From: Caulobacter segnis
GTDB lineage: Bacteria > Pseudomonadota > Alphaproteobacteria > Caulobacterales > Caulobacteraceae
DNA: 64,000 nucleotides
NCBI RefSeq assembly: GCF_023935105.1
Contig: NZ_CP096040.1
Coordinates: forward strand, 4,569,001-4,633,000
Reading direction: 5' to 3'
Below, in pieces: positions 50,175 to 58,918 of this stretch. The notes under the pieces were generated by a model that searched no databases, was not told the origin of the DNA, and saw nothing but the letters and a program-made list of their open reading frames with translations. How positions within the stretch are numbered: the first letter of the stretch is position 1; every line of letters begins with the position of its first letter. Both the position numbers and the translations under genes were made by a program.

Positions 50175-50335
50175 CATCATTGCAAACCTTGCTTACAGCT
50201 TCGTTTAAGAAACAGTATTGTTATAATTAAGATAGCAGTCTATTTTGTTAATCATGATATACAGAACCATTAATCACTTAGATTAAAATCATGTATACCT
50301 TGTATCAAAATGGCACAATTTGACCATTACTGAAT
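50175..50335. promoter_or_regulatory. AT-rich segment upstream of flagellin gene 2
   Basis: About 160 bp with strikingly low GC for this genome (for example TATTGTTATAATTAAG, CATGATATACAG, ATTAAAATCATG). It contains no gene I can support except the very end of the small ORF at 50327. It should hold the flagellin promoter, but I do not see a convincing sigma-54 (-24/-12) site. The segment is flexible, curved-DNA-like sequence. Confidence 0.5.
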
Positions 50336-50500
50336 ACGACTTGATGCGATAGCGCCATCAAAGGCGCCCGCCTCGACATCGGCGGGATAGAGCCGGCGGG
50401 ACCGGTAGGGCTTGGCGATCGCGCGCAGGGTCAGGACGAAGACCACCGACCGCCAGGCTTGCGACAGGAAATCCGTCGGCAAGAAACGAGAACGACGCAT
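50327..50500 (-). CDS. Small basic hypothetical protein, 57 residues
   Basis: Begins MRRSRFLPTDFLSQAWRSVV, then FVLTLRAIAKPYRSRRLYPAD, rich in Arg, with one short hydrophobic patch. AGGAG lies eight bases before the ATG at 50500, which I prefer over 50527. No family is recognised. It is read in the same direction as the flagellins and wrbA. Confidence 0.45.
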   Translation of the reverse strand: MRRSRFLPTDFLSQAWRSVVFVLTLRAIAKPYRSRRLYPADVEAGAFDGAIASSRIQ

Positions 50501-50646
50501 CGAGAGACTCCTTTCTTTCCTATGCAACGAAGAAAAGGCCGACCGGCTCCCTCACCCCCGAGAATGGACGGGAAGAAGCCGGCCGGCCTCTACAGCCGAT
50601 CACGCTTGGCGGGAGGGGGCGCGACCGGTCGCCAACCGGCGTGGGA

Positions 50647-51246
50647 TCAGCCGTGCAGCTTGATCGCGGTCTCGGCGATACGGCGGCCCTGATAGCGGGC
50701 GCCGGCCAGCTCGTTCTCGCTGGGCTGACGCGAGCCGTCGCCGCCGGCGATCGTCGTGGCGCCGTAGGGGCTGCCGCCGGTCACTTCGTCCAGCGTCATC
50801 TGGCCGGCATGGCCGTAGTCCAGGCCCACGATCGTCGTGCCGAAGTGCAGCAGGTTGGTGATGATCGAGAACAGGGTGGTTTCCTGGCCGCCGTGCTGGG
50901 TGGCGGTCGAGGTGAAGGCCCCGCCGACCTTGCCGTGCAGGGCGCCGCGCGCCCACAGGCCGCCGGCCTGGTCGAAGAAGGCCGCGACCTGCGAGGCCAT
51001 GCGGCCAAAGCGAGTCGGAGCGCCGACGATGATGGCGTCGTAGTTGGCCAGATCTTCCACGGCCGCGACCGGGGCTTCCTGGTCAAGCTTGAAGTGGGCG
51101 CCCTTGGCGATGTCCAGCGGCACGGTCTCGGGCACGCGCTTGATGTCGACGGTCGCGCCGGCTTCGCGCGCGCCCTCGGCGACGGCCTTGGCCATCGTCT
51201 CCAGGTGACCGTAGGACGAATAGTAGAGAACCAGAACCTTGGCCAT
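50647..51246 (-). CDS. wrbA: NAD(P)H:quinone oxidoreductase (WrbA type)
   Basis: A 199-residue flavodoxin-like FMN protein that reduces quinones with two electrons and protects against oxidative stress. FMN-binding block VLYYSSYGHLETMAK near 6-20, PTRFGRMASQVAAFFDQ near 79-95, and FTSTATQHGGQETTL near 112-126 with the WrbA insert following. Length matches the family. It is divergent from a LysR gene, which is its probable regulator. Confidence 0.92.
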   Translation of the reverse strand: MAKVLVLYYSSYGHLETMAKAVAEGAREAGATVDIKRVPETVPLDIAKGAHFKLDQEAPVAAVEDLANYDAIIVGAPTRFGRMASQVAAFFDQAGGLWARGALHGKVGGAFTSTATQHGGQETTLFSIITNLLHFGTTIVGLDYGHAGQMTLDEVTGGSPYGATTIAGGDGSRQPSENELAGARYQGRRIAETAIKLHG

Positions 51247-51342
51247 GACGGCGAATTCCTCGGATTTCTGTCGCGGGCGCGCCAGTGCGCCCGTCGTCCA
51301 TGGTGTTTTGCCCCAGCACAGCCTTGCGAAACAGCCGAATAA

Positions 51343-51376
51343 AATCGTCTAATATGTTCTGATTTTTCGAACGATT
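51343..51376. promoter_or_regulatory. Inverted repeat in the wrbA/lysR divergent promoter
   Basis: AATCGT (51343-51348) and ACGATT (51371-51376) are inverted arms 22 bp apart, immediately before the LysR start. Between them is AT-rich sequence with TTCTGATTTTTCGAA. The position fits an autoregulatory LysR site. Confidence 0.5.
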
Positions 51377-51385
51377 GGAACCGCC

Positions 51386-52285
51386 ATGACCCAGCCCGGC
51401 GCGCCCACCCTGGACCAGCTGACCGTGTTCCTGACCGTCGTCGAGGCTGGCGGCTTCGCGGCCGCGGCGCGGCGGCTGAACCGGGCCAATTCGGTGATCA
51501 GCTACGCCATCGCCAATCTGGAGGCGCAGCTGGGCCTGGCCCTGTTCGACCGCGAGGCCGCCAAGTCGCCGGTGCTGACCGAGGCGGGCAAGGTGATGCT
51601 GGCCCAGGCGCGGGTGATCGCCGGCGACGTCGCCAACCTGCGCGCCCAGGCCAAGGGCCTGCTGCAGGGCCTGGAGGCCGAGGTGCACCTGGTGCTGGAC
51701 GTCATGCTGCCGACGGCGCGCGTCGTCGACGCGCTAAGGGCGTTTCAGGAAGCCTTTCCGACCGTGGCCCTGCGCCTGCACATCGAGGCCCTGGGGGCGG
51801 TGACCCAGATGGTGCTGGACCGCCGCGCCACCCTGGGCGTCGCCGGGCCGCTGGACGTGGTCAATGGCGGCGACCCGCTGGACTATATCGGCGTCGGCCA
51901 CACCTTGCTGATCCCGGTCGCCGCGCCCGACCATCCGCTGGCCCAGGGCCGCAACCCGCCCGGCGCCGGGCGGTCCCATACCCAGCTGGTCCTGACAGAT
52001 CGCTCTCGCCTGACCGAGGGCCGCGACTTCGCCGTCGCCAGCGTGCACACTTGGCGGCTAGCCGACCTGGGGGCCAAGCACATCCTGCTGAAGGAGGGTC
52101 TGGGCTGGGGCAACATGCCCGAGCCGATGGTCCGCGAGGACATCGCTGCCGGCCGGCTGAAGCGCCTGGACATGCCCGAGCTCGTCGAAGCCCACTACGC
52201 CCTGCACGCCATCCACCGCAGCGACACGCCGCCGGGCCCGGCGACGGCGTTCCTGATCGAGCGGTTTCGCGGGCAACCCAACTGA
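51386..52285 (+). CDS. LysR-family transcriptional regulator
   Basis: A 299-residue regulator. The helix-turn-helix is at the N-terminus (LDQLTVFLTVVEAGGFAAAARRLNRANSVISYAIANLEAQLGLALFDR), followed by a LysR substrate domain (VHLVLDVMLPTARVVDALRAFQEAFP). The inducer is unknown. It is divergent from wrbA, so it probably controls that gene, perhaps in response to quinones or electrophiles. Confidence 0.9.
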   Translation: MTQPGAPTLDQLTVFLTVVEAGGFAAAARRLNRANSVISYAIANLEAQLGLALFDREAAKSPVLTEAGKVMLAQARVIAGDVANLRAQAKGLLQGLEAEVHLVLDVMLPTARVVDALRAFQEAFPTVALRLHIEALGAVTQMVLDRRATLGVAGPLDVVNGGDPLDYIGVGHTLLIPVAAPDHPLAQGRNPPGAGRSHTQLVLTDRSRLTEGRDFAVASVHTWRLADLGAKHILLKEGLGWGNMPEPMVREDIAAGRLKRLDMPELVEAHYALHAIHRSDTPPGPATAFLIERFRGQPN

Positions 52286-52297
52286 CGGCGCGGCCGC

Positions 52298-52383
52298 CCT
52301 CGCCCTTCGACCAGCTCAGGGTGAGGACGACGTTTAAGCCCGTGCAGTAGGAAACCTCACCCTGAGCTTGTCGAAGGGCGAGG
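52298..52383. repeat. Inverted repeat with 29-base arms
   Basis: Left arm 52298-52326 and right arm 52355-52383 are complementary at 28 of 29 positions. They begin CCTCGCCCTTCGACCAGCTC and its inverse, and are separated by 28 bp. The element lies between the convergent lysR and GH31 genes, where it could stop transcription from both sides. Confidence 0.8.
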
Positions 52384-52398
52384 TTTCCACATCCACCG

Positions 52399-55248
52399 CT
52401 ACTTCCGCGTCACCACCACGGCGTCACCGGCGTACTCCACCGTCGCGTCGGGCGCGGCGTCGAAGTCGGTGGGCTTGGCGCCCGCGCCGATGAAGCGGAT
52501 CTTGAAGGTCCGCTTGTCGACCATGCCGTCGAACTTGCCCGAGCGGGCGCCGATCACGACGCGGCCCGAGGCGTTGTCGTAGCTGATCGGGATGCGGCTG
52601 TAGGCCCCGCGCTGATAGGCCAGGGTCAGGCCATCGTCCTCGTAGAGCTCGTACTTGCCGTCCTTGCCCGTGTAGATCACCAGCGTGATCGGCAGGTCGG
52701 GCTTCTCTCCGACATACTGCTGGACCTCGGTGGTCGGCACGATCGCGCCGGCCTTGACGAACAGCGGCATGCGGTTCAGCGGCGCGTCGGCCTTGATGGT
52801 CTGGCCGCCGGGGTGGGCCTTGCCCGTCTGGAAGTCGTACCAGGTGGTCCCGGCCGGCAGGTAGACCTCGCGCGAGCGGGCCTTGAAGCTGGTCACCGGG
52901 GCGACCAGGAACGCCGAGCCGTACAGGTACTCGTCGTTGACGTCGCGGGCCTTCAGGTCGTTGGGATAGTCCATGACCAGGCCGCGCATGATGCTGCCGT
53001 CGCGGTGATAGGTCTCGCCCGCCAGGGTCAGGGTGTAGGGCATCAGGCGGTAGCGCAGCTGGTCGTACCAGACGAGGCTGTTGTAGACCTCGGTGCCTTC
53101 GTCGGCGAGGTTCCAGATCTCGCGGAAGGGCTCCTCGCCGTGGCTGCGGAACAGGGGCGAGAAGGCGCCGAACTGATACCAGCGCAGGTTCAGCTCCTGC
53201 CATTCGGGCCAGTGCTTGGGGTCGCGCTTTTCATAGCGCTGCTCGACCGAGAAGCCGCCGATGTCGGTGGTCCAGTTGGGAATGCCCGACATCGACAGGT
53301 TCACGCCGGCCGAGATCTGGTCCTTGAAGTCGTCCCAGCGGGCGACGACGTCGCCGCTCCACAGGGCCACGCCCTGGCGCTGGATGCCGCCGAAGCCCGA
53401 GCGCGAGAAGATGTACGAGCGCTTGTTCGGGTCACGCGCGTGCTCGCCGTCGAACACCGCCTGGGTGTGGATCAGCGGATAGGAGTTGAAGAACTCCGCG
53501 CCCGGCCCCTTGGCGGTCGGCCCCATGCGCAGGGTGCGCTCGGGGATGTCGAGGTTGGAGTGCATGTCCGGCTCGTCGCTGTCCATCCACCAGGCGTCGA
53601 TGCCGATGCCGCCCAGGTTCTCCTTGACCTGGCGCCAGTAGATGTCGCGCGCTTCCTGGGTATAGGGATCGTAGAACGAGTTCAGATAGCCGGGGCCGAC
53701 CCAGTCCAGCGCGCCCTGCTCGACGTTGCGGTGGTACATGTACCCCTTGGCGTCCAGCTCCTTGTAGTTCTTGGTCGTCGGATAGAACTTCGGCCAGATC
53801 GAGATCATGAAGTGGGCGTTCTCGTCGTGAACGTCCTTCAGCATCTTGGCCGGGTCGGGGAAGCGGGTCTCGTCGAACTTGTGGCTGCCCCAGCTGTCGT
53901 CCTTCCAGTAGCGCCAGTCGAGCACGATGTTGTCGAGCGGGACCTGGCGCTTGCGGTACTCCTTGACCACCCCGACCAGCTCGTCCTGGGTGTTGTAGCG
54001 CTGGCGGCTCTGCCAGAAGCCGTACGACCAGCGCGGCAGGGCCTGCGACTTGCCGGTCAGCTCGCGATAGCCGCTGACCACCTGGTCCAGGTTGTCGCCG
54101 GCGACGAAATAGTAGTCGATCGTGTGGGCCACTTCCGAGGTCAGGGTCAGCGACTTCTGCTGCGCCGCCGGGATCGGATCGTTGTGCAGCAGAGCGACGT
54201 AGCCCTGGTTGGGATCCCACTCGACGCGAACCTTGTGCTTGCTGCCAGCCTTCATCGGGACGGTGAAATTGTGGAACCACGGGTTCCAGTTCTGTCGCCA
54301 GCGGTCGATCTTCAGCTGGCCGTCGACATAGATCTTGGCGTAGCTGGACGAGTACAGCTTGAACTTCTGCACGCCGCTGGTCTTGGGCTCGACATAGCCT
54401 TCCCAGACCACGGTCGCGCCCTCCACCGGCTTCTTGTCCGCCGTCTGCAGCTCGGCCGGCCACTTGGGGGCGTCGTCCAGGAACTGGTAGTCGATGTCCG
54501 CCTCGGTGCGGGTCAGCTTCAGCGCGCCGTTGACGTAGTACTTGGCCGTGAAGCCGCCGGGCTTGCCGTTAGCGTCGGTGACCTTCAGGTCGCGCGAGGC
54601 CAGGGCGTAGGGCGTCGGGTCGCCGAAGCGGGTGATGCCGTTGTTGTCCCACAGGACGCCGTAGTTGCGGGTCGACAGCACGAACGGGATGGCGATGTCG
54701 CGATTGTACTGGGCCAGCTCGACGTCCTGGCCGTTATAGTTCATCTGGCCGTTCTGGTGCTGGCCCAGGCCGTAGAAGCCTTCGTCCGTGTTCGGATTGA
54801 ACCGTTGCGAGATGGCGTAGAAGTTCTTGCCGTCGATGGTGTGCGGCTTGAACGCCTGGCGGCCCTGCTCGGCCAGGACGGTCTTGCCGGCCGCGTCCTT
54901 GAACGAGACGGCGCCGGTGGCCAGCGCCACTTCCGCCGTGGCCTTGCCGGCCTTCAGCACCACCTTGCCGCCCGCTTCCGTGACCGTGAAGCCGCTGGTC
55001 TTGGGTTGAGCGATGACCATCAGGCTCTGCAGCGCGTCGATGGTCTCGGTCGGCGAGGCGGTGACGCGGATGGCGCGGTCGCTCATCACCTGCAGGCGGA
55101 CCTTCTTGGCCGGGCCCGAGGCGGGGGTGACGATGACGCCGTCGGCGGTCTTCTCGAAGCCGCCGTCGAGGGCGAAGGCGGAGGTGGAGGCCATCAGCGC
55201 GAGGCTGAAGGCGGCCGAACCCAAGGAGGAAAGCGTGAGTATGCGCAT
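52399..55248 (-). CDS. GH31 alpha-xylosidase with PA14 insert
   Basis: A 949-residue exported glycosidase: signal peptide (SLGSAAFSLALMASTSAFA), an N-terminal beta-sandwich interrupted by a PA14-like domain at about 240-390 (KPVEGATVVWEGYVEPKTSG, YSSSYAKIYVDGQLKIDRW), and then the barrel. The nucleophile Asp is in IDAWWMDSDEPDMHS near 565-580, the acid/base Asp is in GVALWSGDVVARWDDF near 635-650, and the subsite block is FMISIWPKFYPTTKN. The PA14 insert is the feature of xyloglucan-specific alpha-xylosidases such as Cellvibrio Xyl31A. It would remove non-reducing-end xylose from xyloglucan oligosaccharides. I chose ATG 55248, eleven bases after GH35, so the two are an operon. Confidence 0.92.
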   Translation of the reverse strand: MRILTLSSLGSAAFSLALMASTSAFALDGGFEKTADGVIVTPASGPAKKVRLQVMSDRAIRVTASPTETIDALQSLMVIAQPKTSGFTVTEAGGKVVLKAGKATAEVALATGAVSFKDAAGKTVLAEQGRQAFKPHTIDGKNFYAISQRFNPNTDEGFYGLGQHQNGQMNYNGQDVELAQYNRDIAIPFVLSTRNYGVLWDNNGITRFGDPTPYALASRDLKVTDANGKPGGFTAKYYVNGALKLTRTEADIDYQFLDDAPKWPAELQTADKKPVEGATVVWEGYVEPKTSGVQKFKLYSSSYAKIYVDGQLKIDRWRQNWNPWFHNFTVPMKAGSKHKVRVEWDPNQGYVALLHNDPIPAAQQKSLTLTSEVAHTIDYYFVAGDNLDQVVSGYRELTGKSQALPRWSYGFWQSRQRYNTQDELVGVVKEYRKRQVPLDNIVLDWRYWKDDSWGSHKFDETRFPDPAKMLKDVHDENAHFMISIWPKFYPTTKNYKELDAKGYMYHRNVEQGALDWVGPGYLNSFYDPYTQEARDIYWRQVKENLGGIGIDAWWMDSDEPDMHSNLDIPERTLRMGPTAKGPGAEFFNSYPLIHTQAVFDGEHARDPNKRSYIFSRSGFGGIQRQGVALWSGDVVARWDDFKDQISAGVNLSMSGIPNWTTDIGGFSVEQRYEKRDPKHWPEWQELNLRWYQFGAFSPLFRSHGEEPFREIWNLADEGTEVYNSLVWYDQLRYRLMPYTLTLAGETYHRDGSIMRGLVMDYPNDLKARDVNDEYLYGSAFLVAPVTSFKARSREVYLPAGTTWYDFQTGKAHPGGQTIKADAPLNRMPLFVKAGAIVPTTEVQQYVGEKPDLPITLVIYTGKDGKYELYEDDGLTLAYQRGAYSRIPISYDNASGRVVIGARSGKFDGMVDKRTFKIRFIGAGAKPTDFDAAPDATVEYAGDAVVVTRK

Positions 55249-55259
55249 GGCTGGTCCCG

Positions 55260-56888
55260 TCAGTAGGTGGCGAGCTTGACCCGCAGGATCTGCGAGCCGC
55301 CGGTGAAGTTGAGGCCGTAGTCGGTCTGGTCGCCGTTCCACAGGCGGTCGAAGACCCATTGGCCGTTCTCGAAGTGACCCTCTTCCACGCGGGCCAGGAT
55401 CATGGGCTTGTTGTCGTTTGCGGCGCGGCCGAATTCGATGCGGACGTTGCGGCCGGTGACCAGGAATTCGTCGGGCGACAGCTGGGCGACGACGCCGCCG
55501 CCGTCGGGACCTTGCGGGCCGGGCGGACGATCCTTGAGCCAGGCCCAGTCCGAGGCCCCGAACTGCCACTTGCCGTAGCGCAGGGTGACGGTCCAGGCGC
55601 CCAGGGTCGTCGACTGCGGCGCGCGGTCGTCGGGCTCGGCGCCACCGAACACCTTGCCCTCGTAAGACAGCTTCGCCCATTCGCGGGCCATGGGACCCAG
55701 CAGACGGTAGTTGGCGGCGAAGGCCTCGACCGTCGCCTCGTCCAGCTTGGCCGCGCCCAGCGGGAAGTTGGCGTAGCCGGTATAGTCCATGCCGAACGGC
55801 GAGAAGCCGATGCCCTGGCGGCCCAGGGTGTCGAAGACGTAGCGGGCATAGACCGGATCATTGCCGGTCTCGGCCACAAACAGGGCGTTGCCGGGCCGCT
55901 TGTAGTGGGCCAGGGCCGCCGAATACTTGACCGACTCCTTCATGTAGATATCGGGCGCGATCAGGTCGATCGAGGGGGCCGCGGCCTTCCAGACGTCCAG
56001 GACGTTGTCGGTCGGGCCGCCGGCCGAATAGCTCTTGGGCTCGCCCGGCTTGATCGGATCGCGCAGGGCGGCGTTGACGTACATCGGCAGCGGATAGACC
56101 GCCTTGCCCGCCGCCGCGACCTGGTCGACGAAGCGGCCGATATGCCAGGCGTGGAAATATTCGTCGGCGTCCTTGCCGAAGGCTTGCGACCACGTGCCCG
56201 GCTTGACGCCCACGGCCTTGACCAGGGCGGCCGGCGCGGGGCCATCGAAGACTTTCTGGGCGGCGGGGCCGAAGTCGCGGACCGTGCCATAGGTGCCGGT
56301 CTCGTTCTCGACCTGGACCATGATCACCGTCCGGTCGGCCGCGTCCTTGGCCTTCAGGTGGGTCATCAGGGCGACGAAGGCTTTGCGGTCGGCGTCCAGG
56401 GTCGACTGGGCCAGCGGCGACATCGAGTACGAGCGCTCACCCGTCTCCTTCTTCAGGCGCGGGAAGCGCTTGTCGTCCAGCTTGACCCACTCGGGCGCGT
56501 AGGACGGCGAGCTGTTCTTCCAGGTGCCGAACCACAGCAGCACCAGGCGGACATTGTGCTCGCGGGCCTGGGCCAGCAGCAGGTCCAGATACGAGAAGTC
56601 GAACTTGCCCTCGACCGGCTCGATCTGTTCCCAGGCGATCGGGACCTGGACGGTGTTGGCGCCCATCTTGGCGATCGCCGGCCAGACCTTGGGCATCTGC
56701 GAGGGCCAGGCGGACGAGTTGTTGACCTGAGCGCTCAGGATCAGGAACGGCGCGCCATCGACCATCAGGGCGTAGCGGCCGTCCTTCTGGACCAGCCGCG
56801 GGGTCTCGCGATCGGCCGCGACCGCGCCCGAGGCCAAGGCGAGCGCCAGGGCCGAGACCATTCCCACAGCGAAGCGTGAAATCCCCAT
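55260..56888 (-). CDS. GH35 beta-galactosidase (DUF5597 type)
   Basis: A 542-residue exported enzyme: signal peptide (FAVGMVSALALALASGAVAA), barrel with APFLILSAQVNNSSAWPS, acid/base Glu in VIMVQVENETGTYG near 189-202, nucleophile Glu in NALFVAETGNDP near 325-336, and a C-terminal beta domain with LSPDEFLVTGRNVRIEFG. It has the GH35 plus C-terminal DUF5597 layout of Cellvibrio Bgl35A, which removes galactose from xyloglucan. Together with GH31 it would strip side chains stepwise. It is the first gene of its operon, with two operator-like sites upstream. Confidence 0.9.
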   Translation of the reverse strand: MGISRFAVGMVSALALALASGAVAADRETPRLVQKDGRYALMVDGAPFLILSAQVNNSSAWPSQMPKVWPAIAKMGANTVQVPIAWEQIEPVEGKFDFSYLDLLLAQAREHNVRLVLLWFGTWKNSSPSYAPEWVKLDDKRFPRLKKETGERSYSMSPLAQSTLDADRKAFVALMTHLKAKDAADRTVIMVQVENETGTYGTVRDFGPAAQKVFDGPAPAALVKAVGVKPGTWSQAFGKDADEYFHAWHIGRFVDQVAAAGKAVYPLPMYVNAALRDPIKPGEPKSYSAGGPTDNVLDVWKAAAPSIDLIAPDIYMKESVKYSAALAHYKRPGNALFVAETGNDPVYARYVFDTLGRQGIGFSPFGMDYTGYANFPLGAAKLDEATVEAFAANYRLLGPMAREWAKLSYEGKVFGGAEPDDRAPQSTTLGAWTVTLRYGKWQFGASDWAWLKDRPPGPQGPDGGGVVAQLSPDEFLVTGRNVRIEFGRAANDNKPMILARVEEGHFENGQWVFDRLWNGDQTDYGLNFTGGSQILRVKLATY

Positions 56889-56920
56889 CCGCCTCCTCCC
56901 AAAACACGCGCGCCAATCGA

Positions 56921-56934
56921 TGTTAGCGCTATCA
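56921..56934. promoter_or_regulatory. Xylose-type operator directly before GH35
   Basis: TGTTAGCGCTATCA differs from the xylX operator at one base. It lies 32 bp upstream of the GH35 start, so it should be within or just after a promoter for GH35-GH31. Confidence 0.75.
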
Positions 56935-57001
56935 ATTCTATTGTCGGACGATTGCCGGGCCGAAGGGCGATGACAAGTCCGGTTCGACGGTTTCCCCGGT
57001 C

Positions 57002-57039
57002 AAAAAAATCCGCGCACCGCCGCAGGTGACGATGCGCGG
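57002..57039 (-). terminator. Rho-independent terminator upstream of GH35
   Basis: On the minus strand CCGCGCA, 16-base loop, TGCGCGG, then A and seven T residues. It could end the receptor-halogenase transcript. It also lies downstream of the promoter/operator at 57131-57178, so it may end or attenuate a transcript from there. Confidence 0.75.
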
Positions 57040-57130
57040 GGAAAGACGCCGCGCGGCCTCGGGGAGAGGCTGCCGCGCGAGGCGCGCCGAGAGCCATGAA
57101 TGCCCCGCCGCGCCGCCTAAGCTAGCCAGA

Positions 57131-57178
57131 CTATAGTCGTATAATTCAGACCAACAAGCGGTTTTGATAGCGTTGTCA
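57131..57178 (-). promoter_or_regulatory. Operator plus promoter motif between the halogenase and GH35
   Basis: Plus-strand 57165-57178 is TGATAGCGTTGTCA, a variant xyl-type operator. Downstream on the minus strand comes CTTG, two bases, GGTCTGAATTATACGAC and TATAG. The same motif, at nearly the same spacing, lies before the receptor at 61983-62031, so the two promoters share their design. The rest of the 422-bp gap 56889-57310 holds the terminator at 57002, the operator at 56921 and no gene that I can support. Confidence 0.65.
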
Positions 57179-57310
57179 TTGGCAATCGCCAGCCCCGCGC
57201 CCTGAACACGCCCAGCCCCGGCGCGACCGGAGATCGATCCGTGAACTCGGCTTGAACCCCCGCTTTCGCGGCGACGGGTGGATAGAGGGCAGACCCAGTG
57301 AAACATGGAC

Positions 57311-58828
57311 CTACACCCCCATCGCATCCGCCTTACACGCCGCCGCGATGAAGGCGTCGTGGGTGGGCAACCTCGAGACGAGGCCGGCATTGTCCTGTCC
57401 CACCCGACGCACCGCCACCACGACCTCGTCATAGGCGGGTGCGTCGGCCAAGCGGTCGTAGTCGCGCGGCTGGATCCCCTGCCCCAGGAACACCGCCAGC
57501 CAGCTGGGCTCGGCGAACAGTTGCTCGTCATAGCGGGCGATCTTGGCCCGGCTGCGGAACAGCTCGATCTTGTGGGCCAGGCTGTCGGGAACCGTCATAG
57601 CCCCGCAATGGCGCCACAGCGGCGCATCGTCCCGTTCGGTGGCCTTGTAGTGCAGGATGATGAAGTCGCGGATCTGCTCGTATTCGATCTGGGTCAGGCG
57701 GTTGAACTCGGTCTCGGCGGCCGGGTCGTGGCCGCCCAGTGGCAACAGCGACAGCAGGCGCAGGGCGCCGGTCTGGATCAGGTGGATGCTGGTGCTCTCC
57801 AGCGGCTCCATGAAGCCGCCCGCCAGGCCCAGGGCGACGACGTTCTTGCTCCAGCTTTTCTTGCGGCGGCCGGCGGTGAAGCGCAGCGGGCGCGGGTCGG
57901 CCAGGGCCTTGCCGTCCAGATTGGCCAGCAGCGCGGCGGCGGCCTCGTCGTCGCTGATGTGGCTGCTGCAATAGACATAGCCGTTGCCGGTGCGGTGCTG
58001 CAGCGGGATCCGCCACTGCCAGCCGGCCTCGCGCGCGGTCGCTCGGGTGTAGGGCGTCAGCGGATGGACGTTCTCGCACGGGACGGCCAGGGCGCGGTCG
58101 CAGGGCAGCCAGTGCGACCAGTCCTCATAGCCGGCCTCCAGCGCCTGCTCGATCAGCAGCCCGCGGAAGCCCGAGCAGTCGACGAAGAAGTCGCCCTCGA
58201 CCCGGCGTCCGTCGGTCAGGGTCAGGCCGGTGACGAAGCCGCTCTCGGGGTCCTGCTCGACCTTGGCGATCTTGCCCTCGGTGCGCTTGACGCCGCGCGT
58301 CTCGGCGTAGTCGCGCAGGTAGCGGGCGTAGAGGCCCGCGTCGAAATGGTAGGCATAGCCCAGGCCCGGCACGCCGGGCGGCAGCGTCTTGGGCGGGATG
58401 GCGAACTTGCCGGCCTTGGCCGCCACGGCCGACAGGGCGTAGCTGTCCAGGACGCCGCCCTCTCCGTTGGCCCGCAGGCGCAGCCAGTAGTTATGGAAAC
58501 CGACGCCATCGATCGGCTGGCCATAGACGCCGAAAGGATGGAAGTACTCGGCTCCGAGACGGCCCCAATCGCGAAACTGGATGCCCAGCTTGAACGTCGC
58601 CTGGGTCTTCTTGATGAAGTCGATCTCGTCGATGTCCAGAAGGCCGTTCAGGAACTGGATCGGCGGGATGGTGGCCTCGCCGACGCCGACCGTGCCGATC
58701 TCCTCGGACTCGATCAGCTCGACCTCGCCGATCCTGCCCTTCAGGGCCTGGATCAAGGTCGCCGCGGCGATCCAGCCGGCCGTGCCGCCGCCGACCACCA
58801 CGAACTTGCGATAGGGACGACGGGTCAT
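57311..58828 (-). CDS. Tryptophan-halogenase-like flavoprotein
   Basis: A 505-residue FAD-dependent protein of the tryptophan 7-halogenase family: FAD site VVVGGGTAGWIAAATLIQ near 9-26, and WxWxIP in AGWQWRIPLQHR near 267-278, then GLAGGFMEPLESTSIHLIQTG near 330-350. Members next to TonB-dependent receptors are widespread in Caulobacterales and sphingomonads, where halogenation has not been generally shown. I therefore do not assign halogenation here. It is 90 bp downstream of the receptor gene on the same strand, with a hairpin between, so it is probably co-transcribed with it. Confidence 0.85.
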   Translation of the reverse strand: MTRRPYRKFVVVGGGTAGWIAAATLIQALKGRIGEVELIESEEIGTVGVGEATIPPIQFLNGLLDIDEIDFIKKTQATFKLGIQFRDWGRLGAEYFHPFGVYGQPIDGVGFHNYWLRLRANGEGGVLDSYALSAVAAKAGKFAIPPKTLPPGVPGLGYAYHFDAGLYARYLRDYAETRGVKRTEGKIAKVEQDPESGFVTGLTLTDGRRVEGDFFVDCSGFRGLLIEQALEAGYEDWSHWLPCDRALAVPCENVHPLTPYTRATAREAGWQWRIPLQHRTGNGYVYCSSHISDDEAAAALLANLDGKALADPRPLRFTAGRRKKSWSKNVVALGLAGGFMEPLESTSIHLIQTGALRLLSLLPLGGHDPAAETEFNRLTQIEYEQIRDFIILHYKATERDDAPLWRHCGAMTVPDSLAHKIELFRSRAKIARYDEQLFAEPSWLAVFLGQGIQPRDYDRLADAPAYDEVVVAVRRVGQDNAGLVSRLPTHDAFIAAACKADAMGV

Positions 58829-58854
58829 GGGCGTCCGGTTCTCGAAATAGGAGC

Positions 58855-58892
58855 GTCATCCCGGAAGCCTCGAAGAGACCATCCGGGATGAC
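58855..58892. other. Hairpin between the receptor and halogenase genes
   Basis: GTCATCCCGGA (58855-58865) and TCCGGGATGAC (58882-58892) are perfect 11-bp arms with a 16-base loop. It has no T-run and could be a transcript-processing or stabilising stem. Confidence 0.65.
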
Positions 58893-58918
58893 ACGTTAGA
58901 AGTGCGCGAGGTGGGACG

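Noticed and set aside
50310..50325. TGGCACAATTTGACC as a sigma-54 promoter
   Set aside because: The orientation points away from the flagellin genes, and the GG-GC spacing is too short for a -24/-12 element.
56765..57097. 110-codon minus-strand frame covering the GH35 leader
   Set aside because: It runs through the terminator and the operator and overlaps the GH35 signal region in another frame; composition is Arg/Gly/Ala-rich as in chance frames.
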